Of a DNA stretch of 64,000 bases, positions 8,078 through 16,161 are shown one piece after another. The position numbers and the translations under genes were made by a program. The notes below the pieces were generated by a model, which saw only the letters and a list, made by a program, of their open reading frames with translations, was not told the DNA's origin and searched no databases. This DNA comes from an uncultured Paenibacillaceae bacterium (GTDB lineage: Bacteria; Bacillota; Bacilli; Paenibacillales; K13), in NCBI GenBank assembly GCA_913056365.1, contig CAJXLT010000010.1:1-64000 (forward strand), given 5' to 3'. Position 1 is the stretch's first letter; each line of letters opens with the position of its first letter.

Positions 8078-9598
8078 TTACTTCCCTCCTGTAGCCGCTG
8101 TCATAATGCGTTCTTGTGTCGCTTCACTATAATGAAATTCGCCGCGCTTGCGTCCTTCGCCAAGCACTAATATACGGTGGCTCATGCCGAGCACTTCGGG
8201 CAGCTCGGAAGAAATCATGATGATCGCCACACCTTTCTTGACCAATTCGTTCATAATCGTATAGATTTCGAACTTTGCGCCTACATCGATTCCTCTAGTC
8301 GGCTCATCCAAGATAAGCACCTTCGGCTCAGTCATGAGCCACTTCCCTATGACGACCTTCTGCTGATTACCGCCGCTCAACGTGCCAACGATTGTTTCTA
8401 CCGAAGGCGCCTTCACACGCAAGGAATGGTGGTAATGCCACGCTTCCTTCACTTCGCGGTTCTCATCAATGACTCCGCGGGGAGAGAGTCGACCAAGGCT
8501 TGGCATGCTTAGGTTGTTCTGAATGCTCATGCCGAGCACCAGACCGTCCTTCTTGCGGTCTTCCGATACAAGCGCCATGCCGGCACGGATCGCCTGACCC
8601 GTATTTTGAAACTTCACGGGTTTGCCGTCCAGCTCTACATGGCCCTCAGCTTTGCCTGGATAAGCACCGAACAAGCTCATGACCAGCTCTGTCCGCCCGG
8701 AACCCATCAGTCCGGCAATGCCCAGAATTTCTCCGCTTCGTGCCTCGAAGGAGATATCCCGAACGACTTGCGCATCTGGCATATCCTTGTTCCATACCGT
8801 GTAGTTCTGAACCGACAGCACGGTTCGCCCGGGAGTAGCCTCTGCGCGGGGAAACCGCTCCTTAATCTCCCTTCCTACCATTAAAGAGATGACCTGATCC
8901 TCGCTCAGCTCGGATGCTGGCTTCGTAGCCACTGTCTGACCGTCTCTCAATACCGTAATCGTGTCCGCGATATCGAATACTTCATTTAACTTGTGAGAAA
9001 TATAGATGCATGTCACACCGCGGCTGCGGAACTCCTTCAAGATGTTCAGTAATATCTCAACCTCATGCTCAGTCAAAGCGGCAGTCGGTTCATCCAAGAT
9101 GAGAATCTTGGCATTCTTGGACAGCGCCTTTGCTATCTCTACCAGCTGCTGCTGGCCAATGCCTAAGGTGCCTGTGATCCGGTCTGGCTTGATCCCGCGC
9201 AGTCCTACTTCACGGAGCCACCGTTCACTCTCTCGGTTCACCTGATCCCACTGGATGATGCCGAATCGCTTCGGCTCGTTCCCGAGAAATAAGTTCTCGC
9301 TTACTTGCATCTGCCTGACCAGCGCAAGCTCTTGATAAATGATAGCGATTCCGGCACGTTCCGCATCCTTAATATGTTGAAATTCCTTCTGCTTGCCGTC
9401 TATATAGATATCCCCTTCAAAACTGTCGGACGGATAGAGACCGCTTAGCACCTTCATTAAAGTAGACTTGCCAGCACCGTTCTCTCCGCACAAGGCGTGG
9501 ATCTCCCCTTGCTTGACTTGAAAGTTGACCTGATCCAGCGCTTTCACACCCGGGAACTCTTTCGTAATGTTCTTCATTTCCAATGCTATTGCAGCCAT
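8078..9598 (-). CDS. xylG: D-xylose ABC transporter ATPase XylG
   Basis: A 506-residue double ATPase of the sugar CUT2 class. First half: Walker A GENGAGKST (about 38-46), the altered signature LGIGQQQLVEIAKAL and ILDEPTAALT. Second half: degenerate Walker A GLMGSGRTE, LSGGNQQKV signature and LDEPTRGIDVG. Start MAAIALEMKN is chosen because GGAGGAG lies just upstream; a ten-residue extension exists. It follows xylF after a strong hairpin and is coupled to xylH. Confidence 0.9.
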   Translation of the reverse strand: MAAIALEMKNITKEFPGVKALDQVNFQVKQGEIHALCGENGAGKSTLMKVLSGLYPSDSFEGDIYIDGKQKEFQHIKDAERAGIAIIYQELALVRQMQVSENLFLGNEPKRFGIIQWDQVNRESERWLREVGLRGIKPDRITGTLGIGQQQLVEIAKALSKNAKILILDEPTAALTEHEVEILLNILKEFRSRGVTCIYISHKLNEVFDIADTITVLRDGQTVATKPASELSEDQVISLMVGREIKERFPRAEATPGRTVLSVQNYTVWNKDMPDAQVVRDISFEARSGEILGIAGLMGSGRTELVMSLFGAYPGKAEGHVELDGKPVKFQNTGQAIRAGMALVSEDRKKDGLVLGMSIQNNLSMPSLGRLSPRGVIDENREVKEAWHYHHSLRVKAPSVETIVGTLSGGNQQKVVIGKWLMTEPKVLILDEPTRGIDVGAKFEIYTIMNELVKKGVAIIMISSELPEVLGMSHRILVLGEGRKRGEFHYSEATQERIMTAATGGK

Positions 9599-9679
9599 AT
9601 ACTCTCCTCCAAAGAGATGAATTCGCATCTGTTGTCACCTGAGATTCGCTGCGCGCGCAGTAATCATAACTCTCGTGCA

Positions 9680-9714
9680 AAAAGGGGCGTCCGAGTTCGC
9701 CGCAGACGCCCCTT
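9680..9714 (-). terminator. Intercistronic hairpin with U-tract between xylF and xylG
   Basis: Minus-strand AAGGGGCGTC pairs perfectly with GACGCCCCTT and is followed by TTTTTG. A partial terminator or 3' stabiliser here would give more binding protein than ATPase and permease, a common arrangement in sugar ABC operons; that function is inferred. Confidence 0.75.
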
Positions 9715-9740
9715 CAACTATGAACAATTCACCTGCAGAT

Positions 9741-10796
9741 TTACTCCACGTTCTTGTATACGTCCTCTTCGGAATGGAAGCCGTCTGCAATGATCGTATC
9801 GTCGATGTTATCCTTCGTAACCGCAATCGGATCGAGCAGGATCGACGGTACATCGATCTTCGCATTATTGACCGTTGTATCCGTTGCAATCTCTTCACCC
9901 TTGGCCATCTTCACTGCTAATTCAGCAGAATTCCGAGCCAGATCACGAATCGGCTTATAGACGGTCATCGTCTGTGTGCCTTCAACGATCCGCTGAGCAG
10001 CTGCAAGCTCCGCATCCTGTCCAGACACTGGTATATTACCTGCCAAACCTTGCGCTTCCAATGCCTGAATAACACCGCCTGCTGTACCATCATTCGCTGC
10101 TACGACTGCATCAATGTCATTGTTGTTCGCCGTCAGGGCGTTCTCCATATTGGCCAAGGCGTTGGCAGGGTTCCAATCCTTCGTCCATTGGTCATACACG
10201 ATCTCGATTTCGCCTGCATCGATCTTCGGCTGCAAGATATTGAATGCACCTTGCTTGAACAGATGCGCGTTATTATCAGTATCCGATCCGCCAATATACA
10301 CGTACTTGCCGGTTGGTGCTGCTTCTACAATCGCTTGGGCTTGCATCTCACCGACACGCTCATTGTCGAAGGACACATACAGATCCACATCAGAGTTCTT
10401 GATCAACCGATCATACGATAACACTTTGATGCCTGCCTCGTGCGCCTTCTCGACAATAGCCGCTGCTGCATCTGCATTGTGCGGCACGACGACCAGTACA
10501 TCAACACCTTGGCTAATCAGGTTCTCGGCTTGTGCGATCTGCTTCGCATCATCACTGTTCGCCGACTGTACATTGACTTCTGCGCCAAGCTCCTCCGCTC
10601 TTTCTACGAACAAATCGCGATCCCGCTCCCAACGTTCCTCCTGCAGCGTATCCATCGAGAAGCCGATGACAATCTTATCATCGTCTCCTCCACCGCCGCC
10701 ATTGCCTTCTGTGCTTGCATTACCGCCGCCGCAAGCAGACAGCACCATAGCCAATACGGCTACCCAGAGAACAATCCCCCATTTTTTCATTCGCAT
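9741..10796 (-). CDS. xylF: D-xylose-binding lipoprotein XylF
   Basis: A 351-residue extracellular binding protein. Signal MRMKKWGIVLWV ends in a lipobox (LSAC), so it is tethered to the membrane, followed by a glycine-rich linker. The mature part matches E. coli XylF strongly: ERWERDRDLFV, VQSANSDD, GVDVLVVVPHN, LSYDRLI, FDNERVGE, ENALTANNN and TQTMTVYKPI, with Asn, Asp, Arg and Trp positions expected to contact xylose. ATG at 10796 has AAAGGGGAAGGG upstream; the longer frame to 10901 has no ribosome site. A cre-like site lies about 100 bases upstream, and the sensor operon is directly upstream, consistent with YesN-type activation. Confidence 0.92.
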   Translation of the reverse strand: MRMKKWGIVLWVAVLAMVLSACGGGNASTEGNGGGGGDDDKIVIGFSMDTLQEERWERDRDLFVERAEELGAEVNVQSANSDDAKQIAQAENLISQGVDVLVVVPHNADAAAAIVEKAHEAGIKVLSYDRLIKNSDVDLYVSFDNERVGEMQAQAIVEAAPTGKYVYIGGSDTDNNAHLFKQGAFNILQPKIDAGEIEIVYDQWTKDWNPANALANMENALTANNNDIDAVVAANDGTAGGVIQALEAQGLAGNIPVSGQDAELAAAQRIVEGTQTMTVYKPIRDLARNSAELAVKMAKGEEIATDTTVNNAKIDVPSILLDPIAVTKDNIDDTIIADGFHSEEDVYKNVE

Positions 10797-10895
10797 ATTC
10801 CCTTCCCCTTTCGTATGTTTCCTTGTATTTATATTAGTACGTTTCCACTTTATCACCGTTATTGCTGACGTTAGCCTGTAATCATCTGCACATTT

Positions 10896-10910
10896 TTGCA
10901 AACGCCTTCA
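10896..10910 (-). promoter_or_regulatory. cre-like site upstream of xylF
   Basis: TTGCAAACGCCTTCA fits the CcpA operator WTGNAANCGNWNNCW with one mismatch (C at the W after CG). It lies about 100 bases before the xylF start, in the 194-base gap between the regulator gene and xylF. Confidence 0.5.
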
Positions 10911-10990
10911 TTTTTTTACGAACCCGACTTCGAACCCATATAATCCCCGGAAAGAAAGGAAAGCTCCGAAGCATGGCTTCGAAGCCGGTC

Positions 10991-12565
10991 CTATTCCTTA
11001 TTCTCACCAAGCAATCGGGTTCGATAAGCAGTTGGTGATGTGCCGCAACACTTCTTGAATACGCGTGAGAAGTAATTCGGGTTATGATAACCTACCTCGT
11101 ATGCGATGGCTTTCAGGCTTTTATCCTTATCTAGCATTAGCTGCTTCGCTTTCTCGATCCGGCACGCTGTCAAGTAATCGATATAATTCATGCCGAATTG
11201 CTCCTTGAACAGCTTGCTTACATAATAAGGACTGCGATGAACGTACTGCGCTATACTCTCTAATGAGAGGTCCGTATGCGCATGCTCCATAATATACGAC
11301 TTCAAATTAGCGAACGCATCAGGAGGTATCGCCTGCTTCTGCTCATCTGCTGAAGCTAACAGACGATCGAGCAGCAAACCCGTCTCAGTTCGTAGTTGTG
11401 TATATGTAGTCGATTGCGAGGTGTAATAGGGCTTCGCTACATCATTACCGCGTTCTTGAAGGAGACGCCATACGATTAGCATCAGATCCAGAAGGCGCTG
11501 CTGGGCTGCTAACAGGGCACGACCGTTGCGCGCATATGTATCTACGACAGCCAATACTTGCTGACGCAGTGAATCTCGATGATCACGGCGAACCGCTTCT
11601 AGCACCTGCTTCTCTACTTCCAGATAGGATAGGGTATCATCGTCTGACCTGTGCTTCAAATCCTCATAGAAGCTATGTCTAGCAGGCAGGCGGAGATCAG
11701 CAGATGCAAGCAGTGCTTCATAGTACGATTGGCGAATCTTCTCTAATTGTTGAACCGGACTTCCTATTCCGATAAACAAGTCGAAGTGAGCGTCGTCATG
11801 CATACGATTCAACAGCTTGCGCAGCAGGAGCGCTGCGTGTGCCCTATATGACGTACTACTCGTATCATTGTGAACCAGGATGACAGGGATTTGCCTAGCG
11901 ACCATAGGTCCTACCCTTGCATCACTATGAACGTGAATCAGCTGCTTCAACACACGATAGCTCTCGTACTCTTCTTCCCTGCCGAGACTTGCATGGTCCC
12001 GCTTCGCAAGCAGTGTCAGCACTACTGATGTATACTGAACCGACTGATCGGATTGCGGCATCAACTCTGCCAAATGCACTTCGTGCACATGATCGAACAG
12101 CAGCTGTGTCACAACGTCTGCTTCGGCAATCGGCAGCAATCTTGCCAGCCGATCCCGTTCCTGTTCACGTTGTCCCTCTTCTCTGCGTTCCTCCAGCAGT
12201 ACATCGATAACTGCACGTACTGTCTTCACAATATCTGCCGGACGAGTCGGCTTCAGCAGATAGTCCTTGACTCCGAGTCGGATCGCTTGTCGAGCGTAAT
12301 CGAAGTCATCATAGGCTGACACCATAATGCACTTGACTCCCGGACGCTTCGCCTGAATGCGCTCCAATGCTTCCAGTCCATCCATACCGGGCATGCTGAT
12401 GTCCATCAAGATCACATCCGGCTCCAATTGTTCGGCTTGCTCTACTGCAATTCTGCCGTTAGGCGCCAATCCGACGACCTCTGCATCCGGCAACCCTTTC
12501 TCTACAATTTGTTGCAAAGCCATCCGCTCTATCTGTTCATCATCCACGATTAACAGCTTGATCAT
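10991..12565 (-). CDS. YesN-type response regulator of the xylose sensor system
   Basis: A 524-residue regulator: receiver domain at the N-terminus (MIKLLIVDDE, phospho-acceptor Asp55 in ILMDISMPGMDG, Lys in LLKP), a long middle region of the YesN type, and a C-terminal AraC-type double helix-turn-helix (about 420-515) with YYVSKLFKEQFGMNYIDY. It overlaps the kinase gene by 26 bases, and GGAGAAGG precedes the ATG. In Clostridium beijerinckii the XylFII-LytS-YesN trio senses xylose and activates xylFGH; gene order here is the same, so xylFGH is the likely target. Its stop is 194 bases from the xylF start. Confidence 0.82.
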   Translation of the reverse strand: MIKLLIVDDEQIERMALQQIVEKGLPDAEVVGLAPNGRIAVEQAEQLEPDVILMDISMPGMDGLEALERIQAKRPGVKCIMVSAYDDFDYARQAIRLGVKDYLLKPTRPADIVKTVRAVIDVLLEERREEGQREQERDRLARLLPIAEADVVTQLLFDHVHEVHLAELMPQSDQSVQYTSVVLTLLAKRDHASLGREEEYESYRVLKQLIHVHSDARVGPMVARQIPVILVHNDTSSTSYRAHAALLLRKLLNRMHDDAHFDLFIGIGSPVQQLEKIRQSYYEALLASADLRLPARHSFYEDLKHRSDDDTLSYLEVEKQVLEAVRRDHRDSLRQQVLAVVDTYARNGRALLAAQQRLLDLMLIVWRLLQERGNDVAKPYYTSQSTTYTQLRTETGLLLDRLLASADEQKQAIPPDAFANLKSYIMEHAHTDLSLESIAQYVHRSPYYVSKLFKEQFGMNYIDYLTACRIEKAKQLMLDKDKSLKAIAYEVGYHNPNYFSRVFKKCCGTSPTAYRTRLLGENKE

Positions 12566-14003
12566 GGTACCTTCTCCTTTTTGGCAATTTCAATGTGAAG
12601 CAAGAGCCTGTCTCCGGTGAACTGGCAATCTGCATAATATCCTCTTGCCCATAGTACAAGCGAAGACGTTGAATGACATTGCCCAAGCCAATGCCTGTGG
12701 AATGCCCTTTGCCACTGTCCATACTATGTCCTTGCAGCACCTGTTGAATGGTGTCTTCTTGCATGCCTCCGCCGGAATCACGTACTTGGATATCAATCGT
12801 GTGTGTCGAATCAGCAACCTCGACTTCGATCGTTCCCCCATCCTCAGAAGGTTCAATCGCATGGATGAAGGCATTCTCCACAAGCGGCTGCAGCGTCAGA
12901 GCAGGGATGATGAAGGAAGAACAACCCGGCCCCACCTTAACACGGTAAGTGACGCGATCTCCGAATCGGGCCTTCTGTATCGTCATATACTCTTCGAGCA
13001 CTTGCAGTTCCTCTTGGATCGTTACGGTACCATCAGAACGCCGTAGATTATACCGAAGCAAATTCGAGACTGATGTAATCAACTCGCACGTTTCCGGTGC
13101 TCCTTCCAAGTAGGCTTTTTTGGACAAAATATTTAAGGAATTGAATAGAAAGTGCGGATTAATCTGGCTCTGCAGATGCTTCAACTCACTTTCCTTAAGC
13201 AGCAGCTTATGCGATTGCAGGTCTTGCTCAACCTGTGCCTTGCTGCGTATTTCTTCAATATAATTGCTGATATCCTCCCGCATTCTCTCGAAGGTTCTTG
13301 CTAGGAACACCATCTCATCACTGCCCTTAAGCGCAATGGGTTTGTTGAAGTTCCCGCGGGAGATGTCCTTGGCAGCGGAGGTGAGTTCAATAATCGGTCG
13401 GGTAATACTGCGGGCAAATCGATAGGAGAGCCAGAACAATATCAATGAAGACATCACTAATATCCAGATTCCTAATCGCAGCACATATTCGCTTTGCTGA
13501 ATGATCTCACGATAAAATTGTTCGGAAGTCGTCAATTCCTGGCTGAACAAGCGCATGGCCGAGTCCTGTAAGTATTGCGACAGCTTCTCTGCTTCTTCGA
13601 AGTGCTTCGCAGCATCTCCCTCGTTCCCATCACGAATAATCTCGACAACCCGATTCATCTCGTTGAGCTGGGCTTGACTGACGTAATAATAGTTGGTCAA
13701 TTCGAAGCGATTCCGATTGTGACGCAGGCGATACAGCTCCTCCCTGCTCTGCTCGATCTGCTCTCGCAGCCGTTCATAAGGTCCGAGCAAATATTGCTGC
13801 GGGGATTGCACATAACGGTCAAGCTCACTCATGGCGCTGCTGCTAAGCTGTGCCAATCCATTCATTAACATATATCGACTTAAAATTTCGTTATACTTAT
13901 TAATAGATTGCTGCGTATAGGCGTTCATCATCAGCCATATCACTGCCATGATGATCCATATAAGCACCGACAGAAGCACAATTTGATTCTGAATCCTTCT
14001 CAT
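12540..14003 (-). CDS. LytS/YesM-type sensor histidine kinase of the xylose system
   Basis: A 487-residue membrane kinase: first transmembrane segment at about 8-28, an extracytoplasmic helical sensor (about 30-165) with no Cache-like beta pattern, second transmembrane segment at about 172-192, HAMP (about 193-245), then the His_kinase domain with QINPHFLFNSLN (His near 284) and the ATPase domain with DSGGGM and GIGLGNV. A small helical outer domain fits a kinase that reads a partner binding protein instead of the sugar itself. ATG lies two bases after the stop of the binding-protein gene, with GAGGAAG upstream. Confidence 0.8.
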   Translation of the reverse strand: MRRIQNQIVLLSVLIWIIMAVIWLMMNAYTQQSINKYNEILSRYMLMNGLAQLSSSAMSELDRYVQSPQQYLLGPYERLREQIEQSREELYRLRHNRNRFELTNYYYVSQAQLNEMNRVVEIIRDGNEGDAAKHFEEAEKLSQYLQDSAMRLFSQELTTSEQFYREIIQQSEYVLRLGIWILVMSSLILFWLSYRFARSITRPIIELTSAAKDISRGNFNKPIALKGSDEMVFLARTFERMREDISNYIEEIRSKAQVEQDLQSHKLLLKESELKHLQSQINPHFLFNSLNILSKKAYLEGAPETCELITSVSNLLRYNLRRSDGTVTIQEELQVLEEYMTIQKARFGDRVTYRVKVGPGCSSFIIPALTLQPLVENAFIHAIEPSEDGGTIEVEVADSTHTIDIQVRDSGGGMQEDTIQQVLQGHSMDSGKGHSTGIGLGNVIQRLRLYYGQEDIMQIASSPETGSCFTLKLPKRRRYHDQAVNRG

Positions 14004-14004
14004 C

Positions 14005-15009
14005 CTATACCGCTTCCTCGTCTGTTATGAGTTCGAATGGAGTGTGGTACACGTCCGGCAGCGGGATATCGATCCCTTCTAGCCAGCGCATCATCAACTC
14101 CATGCTTACCCGCCCCATTTCCTCCGGACTTTGAATGATTGCACCATCCGCTGTCCCTTCACGCACTAATGAAACGGTTTCCATATTGTCATCAAAGAAA
14201 TAAATACCATACGGTTCTATCTGCGCCCTTCGTCTAATAGCCTCTACAATCTTCTCCCCGGATTCCGAGCTGAGTCCGATCATCACCTTACAATCGGGAT
14301 GCTCATTCATCAGCACCCGTATCCCTTCCACTACATCCTGCTCTGCATCTTGATCAGACAAGCGATTCTCAATCACTTCAATCCCAGGATACTGCCGCAG
14401 CACCTCACGCAAGCCTTCCATTCTAAGCGACTGATTGCTCAAATTGGTGTGGCCTGTAATGATACCTAGCTTCCCTCGTCCGTCCATTCGCGCGGTTACA
14501 TACTCGCCCATACGCACGCCTTCCTGATAATGGTCGGAGCCAACATAGGACTTGCGCACCGATTCAGGTCCGGCCGGCATATCACTCGCAGTCGTAATCA
14601 CAGGGATGCCTGCAGCCGAAGCCTTGAGCAGAATGAGTTGGCTGAAGTCTGGATGAGCCACAGCTTGAACGATGATGCCATCAACATTAGAAGCGATTGC
14701 CAGCTCCATATTTTTAATCATTTCCTCGCTGTTCGGTCGCAATGTACCCCAAAATTCCAAATCAATTGCTCGCTCACCAGCGACAAGCATTGCCCCTTGC
14801 TTGAAGATGTTCCAGAACGGATTGCCAATCTCCTCTCCGATCACGATGATGCGATACGGCTCCTGTTCCGAAGAATGCTGCTGATAGATGCCTGAAATTT
14901 TCTTGTGACCGCTATATACTTGGTAGCTGTAGTAGACTGAGAAACCTAACGCTACCACAAAAACACTGAAGCCTATGAACCATACCGTTGCTCTTTTCAT
15001 TGTGGGCAC
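14005..15009 (-). CDS. Membrane-anchored sugar-binding sensor protein (XylFII-like)
   Basis: A 334-residue periplasmic-binding-protein fold (Peripla_BP_4) attached by an uncleaved N-terminal helix (VWFIGFSVFVVALGFSVYY) in place of a lipobox. Motifs GNPFWNIFKQGAML, VDGIIVQAVAHPD, ITTASDMPAGPES and GIITGHTNLS are of the RbsB/XylF group. It is the first gene of sensor-kinase-regulator, so it most likely presents bound sugar to the kinase, as XylFII does to LytS in C. beijerinckii. Xylose as ligand is inferred from the xylFGH neighbour. A cre-like site sits in the leader. Confidence 0.75.
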   Translation of the reverse strand: MPTMKRATVWFIGFSVFVVALGFSVYYSYQVYSGHKKISGIYQQHSSEQEPYRIIVIGEEIGNPFWNIFKQGAMLVAGERAIDLEFWGTLRPNSEEMIKNMELAIASNVDGIIVQAVAHPDFSQLILLKASAAGIPVITTASDMPAGPESVRKSYVGSDHYQEGVRMGEYVTARMDGRGKLGIITGHTNLSNQSLRMEGLREVLRQYPGIEVIENRLSDQDAEQDVVEGIRVLMNEHPDCKVMIGLSSESGEKIVEAIRRRAQIEPYGIYFFDDNMETVSLVREGTADGAIIQSPEEMGRVSMELMMRWLEGIDIPLPDVYHTPFELITDEEAV

Positions 15010-15016
15010 CCTTCTT

Positions 15017-15031
15017 CTGTAAGCGCTTTTT
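15017..15031 (-). promoter_or_regulatory. cre-like site before the xylose sensor operon
   Basis: The stretch CTGTAAGCGCTTTTT keeps the core AAGCG but has two mismatches to the CcpA operator. It lies 8-22 bases upstream of the start codon, where bound CcpA could block elongation or initiation. Weak on its own; listed because the same locus has better sites. Confidence 0.35.
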
Positions 15032-15161
15032 TTACTAGTTTATCATATTCCGATTTGCATGCGGAGGGTGCTTGCTGGAAAGAGTACTTGAGACATATCT
15101 TCCATGTAGAGAACAGAAATAGGCGCTAGTCGTTCCCCACTTGCAAAGCACCCTTATAGCA

Positions 15162-15204
15162 AGAAATGGTTGGGAAGGATACTTGATCCCGCCCAACCAT
15201 TTCT
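15162..15204 (-). terminator. Hairpin at the end of the glycosidase operon
   Basis: A perfect 13-base inverted repeat, AGAAATGGTTGGG with CCCAACCATTTCT, 42 bases after the GH43 stop. The U-tract is short, so it may protect the 3' end as well as terminate. Confidence 0.6.
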
Positions 15205-15245
15205 AACATGCCCTATCTACCTTTCCACTCCAACGAAAATGGTGC

Positions 15246-16136
15246 TTACTTTTTCACCACAATCCTTCCCTCGCGCTCATCCATCTCGATGAACAGCGGG
15301 CGTTCAGACGGGGTTTTGTTCGGCGTGTGCAAGGTCAAGTACAAGCGATTCTCCAAGGAGCGGAATAGCATACCATGTCCCCCGTCATTGCGAAAAACGG
15401 GTGTCGGCTCATGAATCCACGGTCCTCGAATCGAACCCGAGACCGATCGCGAGATGCCCTGCGCGTATATGTGGTCCACAAAACTTGCCCACAGCATCAG
15501 CCATTCCCCGTTCGAAGTCTTGTAGACGTAGGGTCCGTCCGTAACGTAATTGTTCCTATCCGGGAAGCGGGGATGCCTGAGCGGCGTCGGCCAAGGCGCA
15601 TCGGAAGCGCTGAACAGAACAATCGGCTCCCCATCTGCTGTGCTAAGATCCTCCTTCAACCGGATTGCGCAGATTTGCCCGTCCGCCACCTGCACCCATT
15701 CCCGGCAAAAGACCATCCACGGCTTGCCTGCTTCGTCCACGTGCAGTGTGCCGTCCAGCGAGAACCATTCCTTCGGCGTGACAGGACCGTCGCTGTGCGG
15801 CAGAAAAGGTCCATGCAGCGAGTCAGATTTCAATATCGCCGTTCCCCGCTTGCCGTTATCCTTGCGTAGGAACGTGGCGAACATATAGTACTGCCCGCGG
15901 TATGCATGCACTTCCGGCGCCCAAAAGTTCTCTTCTGCATAGAAATCCGCATCCGGGCGAAATACTGGAAACGGTCCTTCCCAATGCTCCAAATCGTCAC
16001 CGACATACACATCGAATCCCGTTCCCGGTCCCCAAATGTTCGCATCCGTGCTGCCGTACAGATAGTACTTGCCTTGGGACTGGTCTACATACACGAATGG
16101 ATCGCGAATTTGGATAGCCTTGTTCGTGAACACCAT
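15246..16136 (-). CDS. Glycoside hydrolase family 43-type protein
   Basis: A 296-residue five-bladed beta-propeller glycosidase with no signal peptide, hence cytoplasmic. IRDPFVYVD carries the expected catalytic base (Asp12); WAPEVH and SLDGTLHVD are family motifs with the pKa-modulating Asp. At the general-acid position, where GH43 normally has Glu-Gly-Pro, this protein has Asp200-Gly-Pro (YVTDGPYVYK). This may be a subfamily feature or alter activity. GH43 enzymes cleave beta-xylosides or alpha-arabinosides. Last gene of a seven-gene operon with an ABC importer, so it likely trims imported oligosaccharides. Confidence 0.75.
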   Translation of the reverse strand: MVFTNKAIQIRDPFVYVDQSQGKYYLYGSTDANIWGPGTGFDVYVGDDLEHWEGPFPVFRPDADFYAEENFWAPEVHAYRGQYYMFATFLRKDNGKRGTAILKSDSLHGPFLPHSDGPVTPKEWFSLDGTLHVDEAGKPWMVFCREWVQVADGQICAIRLKEDLSTADGEPIVLFSASDAPWPTPLRHPRFPDRNNYVTDGPYVYKTSNGEWLMLWASFVDHIYAQGISRSVSGSIRGPWIHEPTPVFRNDGGHGMLFRSLENRLYLTLHTPNKTPSERPLFIEMDEREGRIVVKK

Positions 16137-16161
16137 ACTCCTTTTTTCTCCTCTCTGCTTC

